A stretch of DNA of 64,000 bases, from contig NZ_CP034783.1 of NCBI RefSeq assembly GCF_006094435.1, forward strand, positions 2,755,001 through 2,819,000, read 5' to 3'. Below, piece after piece: positions 8,716 to 16,755 of the stretch (the first letter of the stretch is position 1; every line of letters starts with the position of its first letter). Under the pieces are notes generated by a model. That model ran no database searches, was not told where the DNA came from, and saw nothing but the letters and a program-made list of their open reading frames with translations. The DNA comes from Pseudomonas sp. MPC6. GTDB taxonomy: Bacteria > Pseudomonadota > Gammaproteobacteria > Pseudomonadales > Pseudomonadaceae. A program made the translations under genes and the position numbers.

Positions 8716-9612
8716 GTGTTGCCCGAGCTGAAGATCACCCAATTACGCTATTTCGTGCTGGTCGCGCAGCTGAAAAGCTTTCACGGCGCGGCTAAATTGG
8801 CCTATCGCACGCAACCGGCGCTGTCGTTGGCGGTGCGTGAGCTGGAGCAGAAGCTGGGCCAGGCACTGTTCGAAAAAGGCGGCAAAACCGAACTGACGCC
8901 TTTTGGCGAGCATTGTTTGCCGCTGTTCCAGGACCTCCTGGCGCACCACGACCGGATTGCCCGGGAAGTCAGCTTGCTGGCGCAGCATGAAATCGGTCAG
9001 GTCAGCATCGCCACGGTGCCGTCCGTGGCCAGCCGGTTGCTGCCGCACCTGCTTGCGGGATTTGTCAGTGAGCATCCGAAGCTGCAGATCAGCATCCAGG
9101 ACGGTAACGCCGACAGCGTGCGGCAGTTGTTGCTCCAGGGGCAGGTGGACTTCGCGATCAGCAGCGTCTGGCTGCCCGATGAGAGCATTGAGTTCCTGCC
9201 GATCCTGAGTGACCAGGTCGGGGTGGTCTGTCGCCATGATCACCCGCTGGCCGCGATGGGCGGCGCGGCCTTGCACTGGTCCAGCCTGCTGGCGTATCCG
9301 CTGGTGCGCAATGGCACCTCGCGCTTGCTTGAAGGCACCGCGGCGGCGGGGCTGCTGGAGAGCAGTCTGTTGTTCGTCTCCAACATGATTTCGCTGATTG
9401 CCATGCTCGAACAAGGCATTGGCATCACGACGCTGCCATCCCTGGCATTTCCCCAGGGCAATGAACAGCTGGTGTTTCTGCCGCTTTCAGAGCCGAAAGT
9501 GGAACGGCAGATCGGTATCCTGTGCCGCAAAGGCCACAGCCTGTCACCCGCGGCGGCCGAGTTGATGGGTTTTTTGAAGGAGAATATGCGCATGACGGCC
9601 ATGCAAAGCTGA
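8716..9612 (+). CDS. LysR family transcriptional regulator
   Basis: A 298-residue protein with an N-terminal LysR helix-turn-helix (ITQLRYFVLVAQLKSFHGAA, then AYRTQPALSLAVRELEQKLG) and an effector-binding domain beginning near GQVSIATVPSVASRLLP. The likely start is GTG 8716 with AAGGA upstream; TTG 8719 is possible. Divergence from the ALDH/BCCT operon across a 91-base AT-rich gap makes it the probable regulator of that operon, with a pathway metabolite as inducer. Confidence 0.92.
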   Translation: MLPELKITQLRYFVLVAQLKSFHGAAKLAYRTQPALSLAVRELEQKLGQALFEKGGKTELTPFGEHCLPLFQDLLAHHDRIAREVSLLAQHEIGQVSIATVPSVASRLLPHLLAGFVSEHPKLQISIQDGNADSVRQLLLQGQVDFAISSVWLPDESIEFLPILSDQVGVVCRHDHPLAAMGGAALHWSSLLAYPLVRNGTSRLLEGTAAAGLLESSLLFVSNMISLIAMLEQGIGITTLPSLAFPQGNEQLVFLPLSEPKVERQIGILCRKGHSLSPAAAELMGFLKENMRMTAMQS

Positions 9613-9636
9613 CGCGCAATTGTGGAAAACGCCAAA

Positions 9637-9728
9637 CCCCTGTAGGAGCCGGCTTGCCGGCGAAGACGGTCTCGAGCCTTGCAGCGACCATGAAGACGCC
9701 TTCGCCGGCAAGCCGGCTCCTACAGGGG
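9637..9728. repeat. REP pair (inverted, CCCTGTAGGAGCCGG class)
   Basis: Two REP half-units face each other: TGTAGGAGCCGGCTTGCCGG on the left and its near-complement ending GGCTCCTACAGGGG on the right, about 50 bases apart. This is a typical pseudomonad REPIN. It separates the LysR gene from a possible gene remnant. Confidence 0.9.
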
Positions 9729-9850
9729 TCATGTCCCCCAACCTTCTCTCACCGCCCGGCGAATGCCTTCCAGCAGCATCGCAAAAGCCGGGTTGTCGTT
9801 GTTGTCGATGACGTGAAGCAAATGCAGCGATACAAGCCGGAGTGGAAGGC
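9729..9850 (-). pseudogene. Possible gene remnant next to a REP
   Basis: An open frame without a recognisable start reads RLVSLHLLHVIDNNDNPAFA followed by MLLEGIRRAVREGWGT, and stops at 9729, the edge of the REP. Composition looks protein-like rather than shadow-like, but I do not recognise a family. It may be the tail of a gene destroyed by rearrangement. Support is weak. Confidence 0.2.
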
Positions 9851-9852
9851 GG

Positions 9853-10155
9853 TCAAACCGCGGTTTTGAGTTCAGCCAACAGGCGCTCGATCTGCGCCAG
9901 CTCCCAGGCGCTGAGCAAACTGACGGGGTCGGTGCGTTGCCAACTGTCGAACACGCCCTCGCGGCCGTCCGGACTCTGGCAGCGCTGGCAGTGACGCAGG
10001 TGGTTGCCGTCGACGTCGAGGGTCAACCGCCAGCCCTCGATATCGACCTGCACCAGGCCAGGCCCGGACTGTTCGCCGAGGCGTTGCAAAGGGCGAATGC
10101 CCAGGGCGGCGTCGCGCAATGACTGGTAAACCTCGCGGGCAGTAAGAGGTGTCAC
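9853..10155 (-). CDS. DUF7693 family small protein
   Basis: A 100-residue protein beginning LTAREVYQSLRDAALGIRPL and containing VDIEGWRLTLDVDGNHLRHC, CQSPDGREGVFDSWQRTDPV and a final WELAQIERLLAELK. This matches a Pseudomonas-specific small family known to me as DUF7693. The start is GTG 10155 with GGAG seven bases upstream; the longer frame to 10257 only translates REP DNA. The three Cys in the HCQRCQSPDGR part resemble a partial metal-binding knuckle. Function is unknown. Confidence 0.65.
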   Translation of the reverse strand: MTPLTAREVYQSLRDAALGIRPLQRLGEQSGPGLVQVDIEGWRLTLDVDGNHLRHCQRCQSPDGREGVFDSWQRTDPVSLLSAWELAQIERLLAELKTAV

Positions 10156-10179
10156 AGGTGTCTCCGTCGGGTGGGGGGC

Positions 10180-10248
10180 TGTAGGAGCAAGCTTGCTCGC
10201 GATGGTCGTAAACGATAACGCGTTTTTCCTGAATGAACGCGTTGTTGT
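10180..10248. repeat. Single REP half-unit
   Basis: One half of the TGTAGGAGCAAGCTTGCTCG class followed by CGATGG and AACGATAACGCG, without the opposing half. It precedes the DUF7693 gene and creates a false N-terminal extension of its frame. Confidence 0.7.
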
Positions 10249-10339
10249 TGCCATCACGTGAAAATCAAAAGATCGCAGCCTTCGGCAGCGCCCACACCGA
10301 CCGCGTTCAACCCTGAGTTCAGCAGGTCTTCGCGATTCC

Positions 10340-10427
10340 TTGTAGGAGCCGGCTTGCTGGCGAAGGCGTCTTCATGGGCACTGCAAGGCTTGAGGCCGCC
10401 TTCGCTGGCAAGCCAGCTCCTACAGGG
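10340..10427. repeat. REP pair
   Basis: Opposed half-units TGTAGGAGCCGGCTTGCTGG and CCAGCAAGCCAGCTCCTACA-type are separated by about 45 bases. The flanking AGATCGCAGCCTTCGGCAGC at 10269-10288 is another sequence commonly repeated in this group. Confidence 0.85.
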
Positions 10428-10536
10428 TTTGGCGTTTTCCACAATCTGGTTGTATGCAGGTGATTGTGTCGATACCGAAGGCGGCGATTTTGGCGATCGC
10501 CCGGGCAACCTTTGAATTGCGGGTTATTGCAGGTAT

Positions 10537-10567
10537 AAAAAACCCGGCAGACGAGGCCGGGTTTTTC
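10537..10567. terminator. Bidirectional intrinsic terminator
   Basis: AAAAAACCCGGC, loop AGACGA, GCCGGGTTTTTC forms a stem flanked by A and T tracts on opposite sides. It lies 28 bases beyond the stop of the repeat-protein gene and would terminate transcripts from either direction. Confidence 0.85.
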
Positions 10568-10594
10568 GTTGAGTGTCGCGGTAAAACCATTCAT

Positions 10595-10996
10595 TTATGC
10601 CGCACGGCTTTCGATCAGGCGATCCGAACCACCTTCAGCCACGCGATTCTCGATCAGACGATCCGAGCCATCGGCCGCCACGCGGTTTTCGATCAGACGA
10701 TCCGAGCCATCGGCCGCCACACGGTTTTCAATCAAGCGATCCGAGCCATCGGCAGCCACGCGGTTTTCGATCAGACGATCCGAGCCATCGGCAGCCACAC
10801 GGTTTTCAATCAAGCGATCCGAACCATCAGCCGCCACACGATTCTCGATCAACCGATCCGAACCACCCTCAGCCACACGACTTTCAATCAGACGATCCGA
10901 GCCGCCTTCAGCGACAACCGGGTGAGCAGAGGTAGCGGCGAAAGCGTTAACTGCAAAAACCGAGAAAGCGATGCTGAGGAAGAGTTGGCGTTTCAT
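10595..10996 (-). CDS. Small secreted/periplasmic protein of eight 13-residue repeats (DRLIE(N/S)R)
   Basis: A 133-residue protein with a Sec signal peptide (MKRQLFLSIAFSVFAVNAFA, cleavage after AFA) and a mature part consisting almost wholly of eight tandem copies of VA(E/A)(G/D)GSDRLIE(S/N)R. Outer copies read AEGG and inner ones AADG. Similar repeat proteins in pseudomonads carry the label 'phage infection protein', but I know of no evidence for that role. It is strongly patterned (acidic, then Arg at both ends of DRLIENR) and probably forms an amphipathic repeat. It is a single gene with its own terminator at 10537-10567. Confidence 0.8.
   Translation of the reverse strand: MKRQLFLSIAFSVFAVNAFAATSAHPVVAEGGSDRLIESRVAEGGSDRLIENRVAADGSDRLIENRVAADGSDRLIENRVAADGSDRLIENRVAADGSDRLIENRVAADGSDRLIENRVAEGGSDRLIESRAA
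10604..10915. repeat. Eight tandem 39-bp coding repeats
   Basis: Eight 39-base units without spacers encode residues 28-131 of the repeat protein. Inner units are nearly identical at DNA level, with only third-base changes, so copy number could vary by slippage or recombination in frame. Confidence 0.9.
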
Positions 10997-11189
10997 GATT
11001 GTGTGCTCCGGGGTGTAGTTGTCTGGTATGGAGGCGATGTTACGCCCCGCAGTTTTTAAGAGAACTTCATTGGGTTGATGGTGACTATCGACGTCGGCAA
11101 TGGATGACCTGTGCTTCCTGTTGATGTAGTCCGAAGAGCGCACACTGGTATCGTATGATGGTTTTTTTTGTCGGTAACAGGATTCAGCC

Positions 11190-11561
11190 ATGGGATTAAG
11201 CAAACGCGAGCAAGCGCAAATCGAACGGCTGCTGGTCGCCACGCTGACCGAGGCATGCGAGACGGCCAAGGCGGAATTGGTCGGGTTCGCCTGGTTGACC
11301 CACGAGGTCGATTACGCCGAATTTCCTTCCAGCCTGAGGGTCGTCTGGGTCTTCGATACTCAGGCGCAAAAGGATCAGGCATTGGCGAGCGGGCAGGGTG
11401 GACGCATGATTGAACTGACAGCCGAGGCGTTGAATACGGCTCAGGTTTCGCTCAACCCGGTCTCGGCCCATGTGCAGTTCGATTCCGAAGAGGAATGTCA
11501 GCGTGCCAACGGCGGGAACTGGCCGCTGCGGCTGAAGGGCAAACGCCCGCTGCGCCGGTGA
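11190..11561 (+). CDS. Conserved hypothetical protein (123 aa)
   Basis: A soluble protein with an N-terminal helix (LSKREQAQIERLLVATLTEA), a beta-rich middle (GFAWLTHEVDY, SLRVVWVFDT) and a basic C-terminus. It resembles small pseudomonad proteins sometimes mislabelled as Fis-type regulators; no DNA-binding helix is evident. The ATG at 11190 has AGGA eight bases upstream. It stands alone between the repeat-protein gene and a gene-free stretch. Confidence 0.65.
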   Translation: MGLSKREQAQIERLLVATLTEACETAKAELVGFAWLTHEVDYAEFPSSLRVVWVFDTQAQKDQALASGQGGRMIELTAEALNTAQVSLNPVSAHVQFDSEEECQRANGGNWPLRLKGKRPLRR

Positions 11562-11923
11562 ATGAGTCGGTTGGACCTTGCGCAAAGTCGACCGACGGAG
11601 CGCAGTAGTCGCCTGTAAGAGAGTGCTTGGATCGAGCCCGGCAGGCGACCGGCAACCCGATAGACGCACTGACACGAACTATAGTGAGAGATCCGGCGCG
11701 TTACAGTTTATGGACAAGCCCGATCGGGCGGCAAATCCATGATGCGAGGCGTGCCGGCTGTCCTCTTACGAACGAGCCAAACCAGGCCTGATCCGATGAG
11801 CAGGCGAGTTTTGCGATTCACCTGAGCGCGCGTAAACGACGTCTTCACCCACCCCCATAGAGGCTACTCGATCGGGATGTGCGTCGAAGGCAGTTTTTTT
11901 ACCTTTTCAATCAGGAGATCATC
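11562..11923. other. Gene-free interval upstream of ohr
   Basis: About 360 bases without a supported gene, REP or terminator. The last part must contain the promoter of the downstream Ohr gene; no clear operator palindrome of the kind seen near 30.2 kb is visible here. Confidence 0.4.
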
Positions 11924-12340
11924 ATGTCCCAGCTCGAAAAAGTACTCTACACCGCCAAAGTCCACACCACCGGTGGACGGGACGGCGCATCACGCAGCGA
12001 TGATGGCCGTCTCGACGTCAAGCATTCGTCCCCTGGCGGGCCGGGCGACGGCACCAATCCGGAGCAGTTGTTCGCTGCCGGTTGGTCCGCCTGCTTCATT
12101 GGCGCGATGCAGGTGGCGGCGCGCGAAATGCAGGTCAAGCTGCCGCCTGACCTGAGCATCGATGCTGAAGTTGACTTGGGTACCAATGCGGGCGGTTACC
12201 TGCTCCAGGCCCGCCTCAACATCAAACTGCCGGGCATGGACCCGGAAACGGCCCGCAAGCTGGTGGATAAAGGCCACCAATTGTGTCCGTACTCCAAGGC
12301 CACTAGGGGCAATATCGAGGTTGAGATCAACCTGGCCTGA
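11924..12340 (+). CDS. ohr: Organic hydroperoxide resistance protein (Ohr/OsmC family)
   Basis: A 138-residue Ohr with both catalytic cysteines in context (GWSACFIGAM and HQLCPYSKATRGN) and the usual C-terminal beta strand. Ohr reduces organic and fatty-acid hydroperoxides with lipoylated partners in the cytoplasm. The ATG at 11924 has AGGAG nine bases upstream. It is the first of three Ohr paralogues in the window and, unlike the other two, has no OhrR gene beside it. A perfect hairpin follows at 12351-12390. Confidence 0.93.
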   Translation: MSQLEKVLYTAKVHTTGGRDGASRSDDGRLDVKHSSPGGPGDGTNPEQLFAAGWSACFIGAMQVAAREMQVKLPPDLSIDAEVDLGTNAGGYLLQARLNIKLPGMDPETARKLVDKGHQLCPYSKATRGNIEVEINLA

Positions 12341-12350
12341 ACCTGAACTG

Positions 12351-12390
12351 TCATCGCGAGGGTGAAGCCGACGCTTCACCCTCGCGATGA
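12351..12390. terminator. Perfect 18-bp stem hairpin after ohr
   Basis: TCATCGCGAGGGTGAAGC, loop CGAC, then the exact reverse complement. It starts 11 bases after the ohr stop. There is no T tract, so it may act as an mRNA 3'-end stabiliser or a Rho-assisted stop rather than a classical terminator. Confidence 0.6.
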
Positions 12391-12582
12391 ATTGATGGAC
12401 AGGCAAGTCGATACGCTGCTGCGATTTGTATCGGTACGTATCCACCGCCCCGACAGCTACCTTCGCATACAAAACCATGGGTCTGGCGACACTTGCGCGA
12501 TACACGGCGGCCTCCCAATAGAGCCACCGCATCTCGCGGCAAACCTGGCGCGGCCTTGCCGTGTAACCCCTGGAGAAATGCG

Positions 12583-13017
12583 ATGTCCCGTATCAACTTG
12601 CGCAACACCACCGGCCTGCTGGCCATTGCCGCCAGCGTGGCGCTCACTGCCTTCGCAGGCGTTTCCCAAGCACAGGAGCCGGCCAAAAGCTGGCAGACCG
12701 GGATCCACCGCACGGACCTGTTGAAACGCGACCTGGATGTTGCCGGGCGTGAGGTGATCCAGGTTCTTGTCGATATCGATCCGGGTGTGTCATCGCCCAA
12801 GCATTCTCACCCCGGTGTGGAAGTTGCCTACGTCCTGGAGGGCACGTTCGAGTATCAGCTCGAGGGACAGCCACCGGTCACGCTCAAGGCCGGTGAATCC
12901 CTGTACATCCCCGCTGGTACTGCGCATGTCGCGAAGAACGTCGGTGCAGGCAAGGCGTCGGAGCTGGCGACCTATATCGTGAAGAAAGGTGTGCCGGCTG
13001 TGGAGTTGTCCAAATAA
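12583..13017 (+). CDS. Exported cupin domain protein
   Basis: A 144-residue protein with a signal peptide (hydrophobic LLAIAASVALTAFAGVSQA) and one cupin_2 barrel. The two cupin motifs are visible as PKHSHPGVEVAYVLEGTFEY and AGESLYIPAGTAHVAKN, with His residues at the expected metal positions. Periplasmic single-cupin proteins of this type have no settled function; metal binding is likely. The ATG at 12583 has TGGAGA upstream. It stands alone, flanked by a REP downstream. Confidence 0.85.
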   Translation: MSRINLRNTTGLLAIAASVALTAFAGVSQAQEPAKSWQTGIHRTDLLKRDLDVAGREVIQVLVDIDPGVSSPKHSHPGVEVAYVLEGTFEYQLEGQPPVTLKAGESLYIPAGTAHVAKNVGAGKASELATYIVKKGVPAVELSK

Positions 13018-13061
13018 GCGGCGAAGATTGGCCACCAATGTCAGTTGGCAAAACGCGGTCC

Positions 13062-13168
13062 ATGTGGGAGCGGGCTTGCTCCGGGCGGCGTTCCGACGAA
13101 GGCGGTGGGTCAGCTTGCATCGATGTTGAATGTGCCGGCGCTTTTGCGAGCAAGCCCGCTCCCACAGG
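13062..13168. repeat. REP pair (TGTGGGAGCGGGCTTGC class)
   Basis: Opposed half-units ATGTGGGAGCGGGCTTGCTC and GAGCAAGCCCGCTCCCACA enclose about 65 bases. This is a different class from the TGTAGGAGC copies elsewhere in the window. Confidence 0.85.
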
Positions 13169-13518
13169 GGGGCAGCATTTCAAGTGACGCTTTGAGGCGC
13201 TGAGATCCACTTGCCGATCGTCGGCGCCTGTCACTGTTCCAGCGTATCGAGCAGGGTAGACAGGTGTCGAAGATCACTATTGCTGCGAAGCCGGCGGACA
13301 CGGTGACCTGCATTGCAAGGGTTTTGCCCGGACATCCCGGGACGCGGCCAACGTGTTTGTTTCTCTCGTAAAGGGGCGCAAGATAAGTGACTGGACGATT
13401 GACCAAGGTGTCGCGCTGAGCTTGCAAATAGCCATCTCGGGCACCACCGGCAAGGACATCTCAACGAATAACAGGATGAGCGCGTTCTCTGTCGAATGCA
13501 GGGGCCGGAGGAGGCGTT
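13169..13518. other. Gene-free interval before the patatin gene
   Basis: About 350 bases with no supported gene on either strand. It ends in a strong Shine-Dalgarno (GGAGGA) for the patatin gene. No promoter could be placed. Confidence 0.4.
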
Positions 13519-14727
13519 TTGAACCCGTTCCAGCTCAGACCCGGTGCCTCAACCCTGAACATGTTGCTTCAGGCATGCCTGCAACGCCGTGATGCCGTGC
13601 CACCGACTTTAACGGAAAAAGCGGTAATACCGGGTATTCCCAATGCGCGCTACTGGATGGACCAGGACCTGAGCCCGTTCATTCAGGATGCCATTGCATC
13701 CAACAAGAGAGAGCATGAGGCGCTCATGGCAACCGGCAGGCCGGACACCATCCTGCCGCTGGCAAGCATGCTGGCCATTTCCGGTGGCGGCGACGCCGGC
13801 ACCTTTGCCGCGGGGCTCATTGCGGGGTGGACCCTGCATGGCACCCGTCCGGTGTTCAAGATTGTCACGGGCATCAGCGCCGGAGCCCTGGTCGCCCCGT
13901 TTGCGTTCCTGGGGCCGCAGTACGATGCAGTCATCCAGCATATCTGCAACGCCGTCGGGCCGAAGGACATTTTCCGGTCGCGTAATGTCCTGACGCGGCT
14001 TGCCAGCGACGGAGTAGCCGACAGCAAACCACTGGCGCGGCTCATCGCGAAGTACATCACGCCCGAGGTGCTGGCGCAGATCGCGGCGGAATATGCCAAG
14101 GGACGAATCCTGATGATCGGCACCACCGACCTTGATTGCGCGCGGCCGGTCACCTGGAACATGGGCACTATCGCCGCCAGCCAGGCGCCGGGGGCGCTCG
14201 AGCTGTTTCGCAACATCATGGTCGCCTCGATGAGCATTCCCGGCGCCGTTTCCCCGGTCATGATCGATGTGGAAGTCGACGGCAAACTGTTCCAGGAAAT
14301 GCACGTGGATGGCGGCGTCATCACCCAGATGTTCCTCTACCCGCCTGGCACCGTGATGGCGATGAACAAAGTGCCGGGCGCCCCCATGCGCCATGACCGT
14401 CACTTTTATGTCATTCGTAACGGCAAGCTGGAACCGCAGTGGTCCGGTACGAAGCGCCGTACCTTGAGCATTGGCGGTCGAGCCATCAGTGCCTTGATTC
14501 AAACCCAGGGCATCAGCGACCTCGATCGAATCTACCGGATGGCGAAGCAGGATGGGGCCGACTTCAATCTTGCCTATATCGGCACCGACTTCGTCTTTTC
14601 GCGCAATCATCGATTCGATGGCGAGTACATGAAGCGCTTGTTCGAGTACGCCTTTGAACTCGGCGCGAAGGGCTATCCGTGGCACAAGTTGCCGCCGGGC
14701 CCGGTGCTCTGGCTCCCTTACGAGTAA
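13519..14727 (+). CDS. Patatin-like phospholipase
   Basis: A 402-residue protein with the patatin set: oxyanion loop GGGDAG (89-94), nucleophile Ser120 in GISAG, and catalytic Asp264 in DGG. It predicts a Ser-Asp dyad acyl hydrolase acting on phospholipids or other acyl esters. There is no signal peptide or membrane segment. The start is TTG 13519 with GGAGG five bases upstream; no better ATG precedes the conserved core. It stands alone. The substrate and whether it acts on the cell's own lipids are unknown. Confidence 0.88.
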   Translation: MNPFQLRPGASTLNMLLQACLQRRDAVPPTLTEKAVIPGIPNARYWMDQDLSPFIQDAIASNKREHEALMATGRPDTILPLASMLAISGGGDAGTFAAGLIAGWTLHGTRPVFKIVTGISAGALVAPFAFLGPQYDAVIQHICNAVGPKDIFRSRNVLTRLASDGVADSKPLARLIAKYITPEVLAQIAAEYAKGRILMIGTTDLDCARPVTWNMGTIAASQAPGALELFRNIMVASMSIPGAVSPVMIDVEVDGKLFQEMHVDGGVITQMFLYPPGTVMAMNKVPGAPMRHDRHFYVIRNGKLEPQWSGTKRRTLSIGGRAISALIQTQGISDLDRIYRMAKQDGADFNLAYIGTDFVFSRNHRFDGEYMKRLFEYAFELGAKGYPWHKLPPGPVLWLPYE

Positions 14728-14799
14728 TACCGGCACCGCCGGTTTGGCTCAGGCTGGTTCCGGCAAGCTGAAGCGTGCCGTCAGGGCTAATGCGGCTTT

Positions 14800-14899
14800 T
14801 GTAGGAGCGAGCTCGCTCGCGATGGACTCAAGAGCGCCGCGTTTAACCAGCAAACACGCGTTATCGTTAACGACCATCGCGAGCGAGCTCGCTCCTACA
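14800..14899. repeat. REP pair
   Basis: Opposed half-units TGTAGGAGCGAGCTCGCTCG and CGAGCGAGCTCGCTCCTACA enclose about 60 bases. It lies immediately downstream of the exopolysaccharide operon and the patatin gene, which converge here. Confidence 0.88.
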
Positions 14900-14905
14900 G
14901 GCCCG

Positions 14906-15769
14906 TCAGGGCTGCAATTGCTCCACCAGTTCGGGTGTCACGTAGTGCGGGCCGTCGAACAGGTACAGCGGATAGCCGTCATACGCCGCAAGCTGCGTCT
15001 TGAGTTCGGCCGCAGTCGCGGAGCGGAACCCGCCGCCGAAGTTGGGGCGGAAGGCTTCGACGATGATGCGCACACGCTCCTTGCCCAGACGGTCGGCCAA
15101 GGCGTCGGCATAGGTTCGGGCCACCGGTGCCGTGCGCGCATAAACGCCGACGCCATCCTGAAAGAACACGCCGATGTCATCCGGCAGCCATTGCTTGAGC
15201 CAGTCGGCCGTGGCCGCAGGGCCGATGTTGGCGCCGTCGTAGACACTGATCCACAGCGGGCGCGGCAGCTTGGCCAGCAGCGCCGGCAGTTCCCTGGCGC
15301 GGGTCCAGCTGGGGTCGACTTCGGCCGGGAAATACCAGCCGGTGACGTGCAGTGGCGTCGGCAACCTGGCGATGCGTTCCGAGACCGCCGCCAGTTGCTC
15401 GATGTTGTCCCGTGAGCGGTTCTCGCTGAAGTAACCGGCCAGCCCGAGGATGACATCCTGGGCCCAGGGTGCCTTGGCGATGCGCGCCCAATCGGGCAGG
15501 ACAGGGACGCTGGGCAAGCCGCTGTCGGGAACGAAAGCCTGGTCGTCGACCACCGTCCATTGCACCAACAGTTCCCGAGCGCCCAGTTTTTCCCAGTTGC
15601 CATTGATGCCGACGGTCTTGTTGTCCGGCTGCCAGACGATGCCGACGATCCCCGGTGCCAGGGCCTTGGTACTCGTCACGTAGAGCATGCCGACACCCGC
15701 GCCGAGGAGGACGGCGAGCAACAGGGCCGCAACGGCTGCGCGACTGGCGGTGTAGCCGAAAATCCTCAC
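14906..15769 (-). CDS. DUF4434-like TIM-barrel (glycoside-hydrolase-type) protein of the exopolysaccharide operon
   Basis: A 287-residue protein with an N-terminal hydrophobic anchor or signal (AAVAALLLAVLLGAGVGML) and a periplasmic domain. VTGWYFPAEVDPSW, LWISVYDGANIG and VFFQDGVGVYA resemble DUF4434 blocks, a family with a glycosidase-like TIM barrel. The start is GTG 15769, overlapping the preceding TGA as GTGA, with GAGAAGG upstream; the ATG at 15799 is less likely. As the last gene of the operon it could trim or release the polymer, as PgaB- or AlgL-type enzymes do in other systems. That role is inferred. Confidence 0.6.
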   Translation of the reverse strand: MRIFGYTASRAAVAALLLAVLLGAGVGMLYVTSTKALAPGIVGIVWQPDNKTVGINGNWEKLGARELLVQWTVVDDQAFVPDSGLPSVPVLPDWARIAKAPWAQDVILGLAGYFSENRSRDNIEQLAAVSERIARLPTPLHVTGWYFPAEVDPSWTRARELPALLAKLPRPLWISVYDGANIGPAATADWLKQWLPDDIGVFFQDGVGVYARTAPVARTYADALADRLGKERVRIIVEAFRPNFGGGFRSATAAELKTQLAAYDGYPLYLFDGPHYVTPELVEQLQP

Positions 15770-16755
15770 TGCAGTGCCTTCTCGATGCGCTGATGCCATT
15801 GGCCCGGCGGGGTGACGCCTTTTACATTCCAGTTCGCGGCGGCATCAGGGCCGAGGTGGAACTGGCCTTCATTGAATTGCCAGACGATGACTTGCGGCTT
15901 GTGTTGCGCAAAATCCGGCGACTCCAGGTATTGCAGCAGCGTAGCCCAAGGGCCGACATCGCCGGGGTTCCAGGTCAGCGCGACCGGACGGTCCAGGGCA
16001 TTGGACAGCTTCTGGGTAAAACCCAGGTACGGCTGGACAAAGCTGTTGCCGATCACCTGGACCGCTGCCGGCGCGTCATCGATCAGCAGGTCTTTCTCTG
16101 CCTGATGGCGCACGGTGTAGATGTCGCGGCCAATGGCCTTGCGCTTGACCGCTGGCAGGAAGTTGCTGGCCAGGTCGCCGAACGCGCGTCGGTCGAACCA
16201 CTGGCCCAGCGTCGCGCCGCCGCCAGATTCCCCCGACAGGGAATATCGCTTGGAGATCAGTTGCGCCGTGGCGTCGGCGGTGTTTTCGGCGCTCCAGGCT
16301 GTCCAGTGGTAATCGGCGCGATAAAACGCGGTCTGCCGGCCTTGCTCGGTCCGGTGCAGGATCGGCTTGACGTCCAGCGTGGTCAGGCCCGCTCGGGTCA
16401 GGTCGCCCTGCAAGTGGTCATAGCGTTGCATGACGGCGGCGCTCAAGGGCTGATCGGCGGGCAGGCGCTGGGCATAAAACGGCGCTTTCATCGGCACCAC
16501 CAGCACAACCAACCCGATGTGCTGGCGTGCAAGTCGGCGCTGGAGGTGTTCCACCCGTGCAATGTTGCGGGCCGTGCCAGGGTTATCGACCTTGCTCAGG
16601 CTTTCCCAGGCCGGGAACAACCAGCCGCCATCGCCGGTGATCACTGCCGACGCCGCTTGCGCGCCAGTGCCCGACACGCCCAGCAGCAGACCGGCGACCA
16701 TGCCGGGAATCGACAAGCGCTGGATAAAACGCTGGGGGTTGAAGGTAAGGATCAT
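15766..16755 (-). CDS. AlgX/AlgJ-like SGNH (DHHW) polysaccharide O-acetyltransferase
   Basis: A 329-residue protein with a signal peptide (VAGLLLGVSGTGAQA) and the AlgX/AlgJ catalytic pattern: ADYHW at 147-151 (the DxHW motif) and Ser238 in IGNSFVQPY. Such proteins transfer acetyl groups onto the growing polysaccharide in the periplasm. ITGDGGWLFPAWESL matches the N-terminal conserved block. The start ATG overlaps the AlgF-like gene by four bases. No membrane O-acetyltransferase (AlgI/MBOAT type) is encoded in this operon, so the acetyl donor route is unexplained. Confidence 0.8.
   Translation of the reverse strand: MILTFNPQRFIQRLSIPGMVAGLLLGVSGTGAQAASAVITGDGGWLFPAWESLSKVDNPGTARNIARVEHLQRRLARQHIGLVVLVVPMKAPFYAQRLPADQPLSAAVMQRYDHLQGDLTRAGLTTLDVKPILHRTEQGRQTAFYRADYHWTAWSAENTADATAQLISKRYSLSGESGGGATLGQWFDRRAFGDLASNFLPAVKRKAIGRDIYTVRHQAEKDLLIDDAPAAVQVIGNSFVQPYLGFTQKLSNALDRPVALTWNPGDVGPWATLLQYLESPDFAQHKPQVIVWQFNEGQFHLGPDAAANWNVKGVTPPGQWHQRIEKALQ

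Noticed and set aside
10604..10915. 39-bp direct repeats as a CRISPR array
   Set aside because: There are no spacers; the units are contiguous, in frame and encode a protein with a signal peptide.
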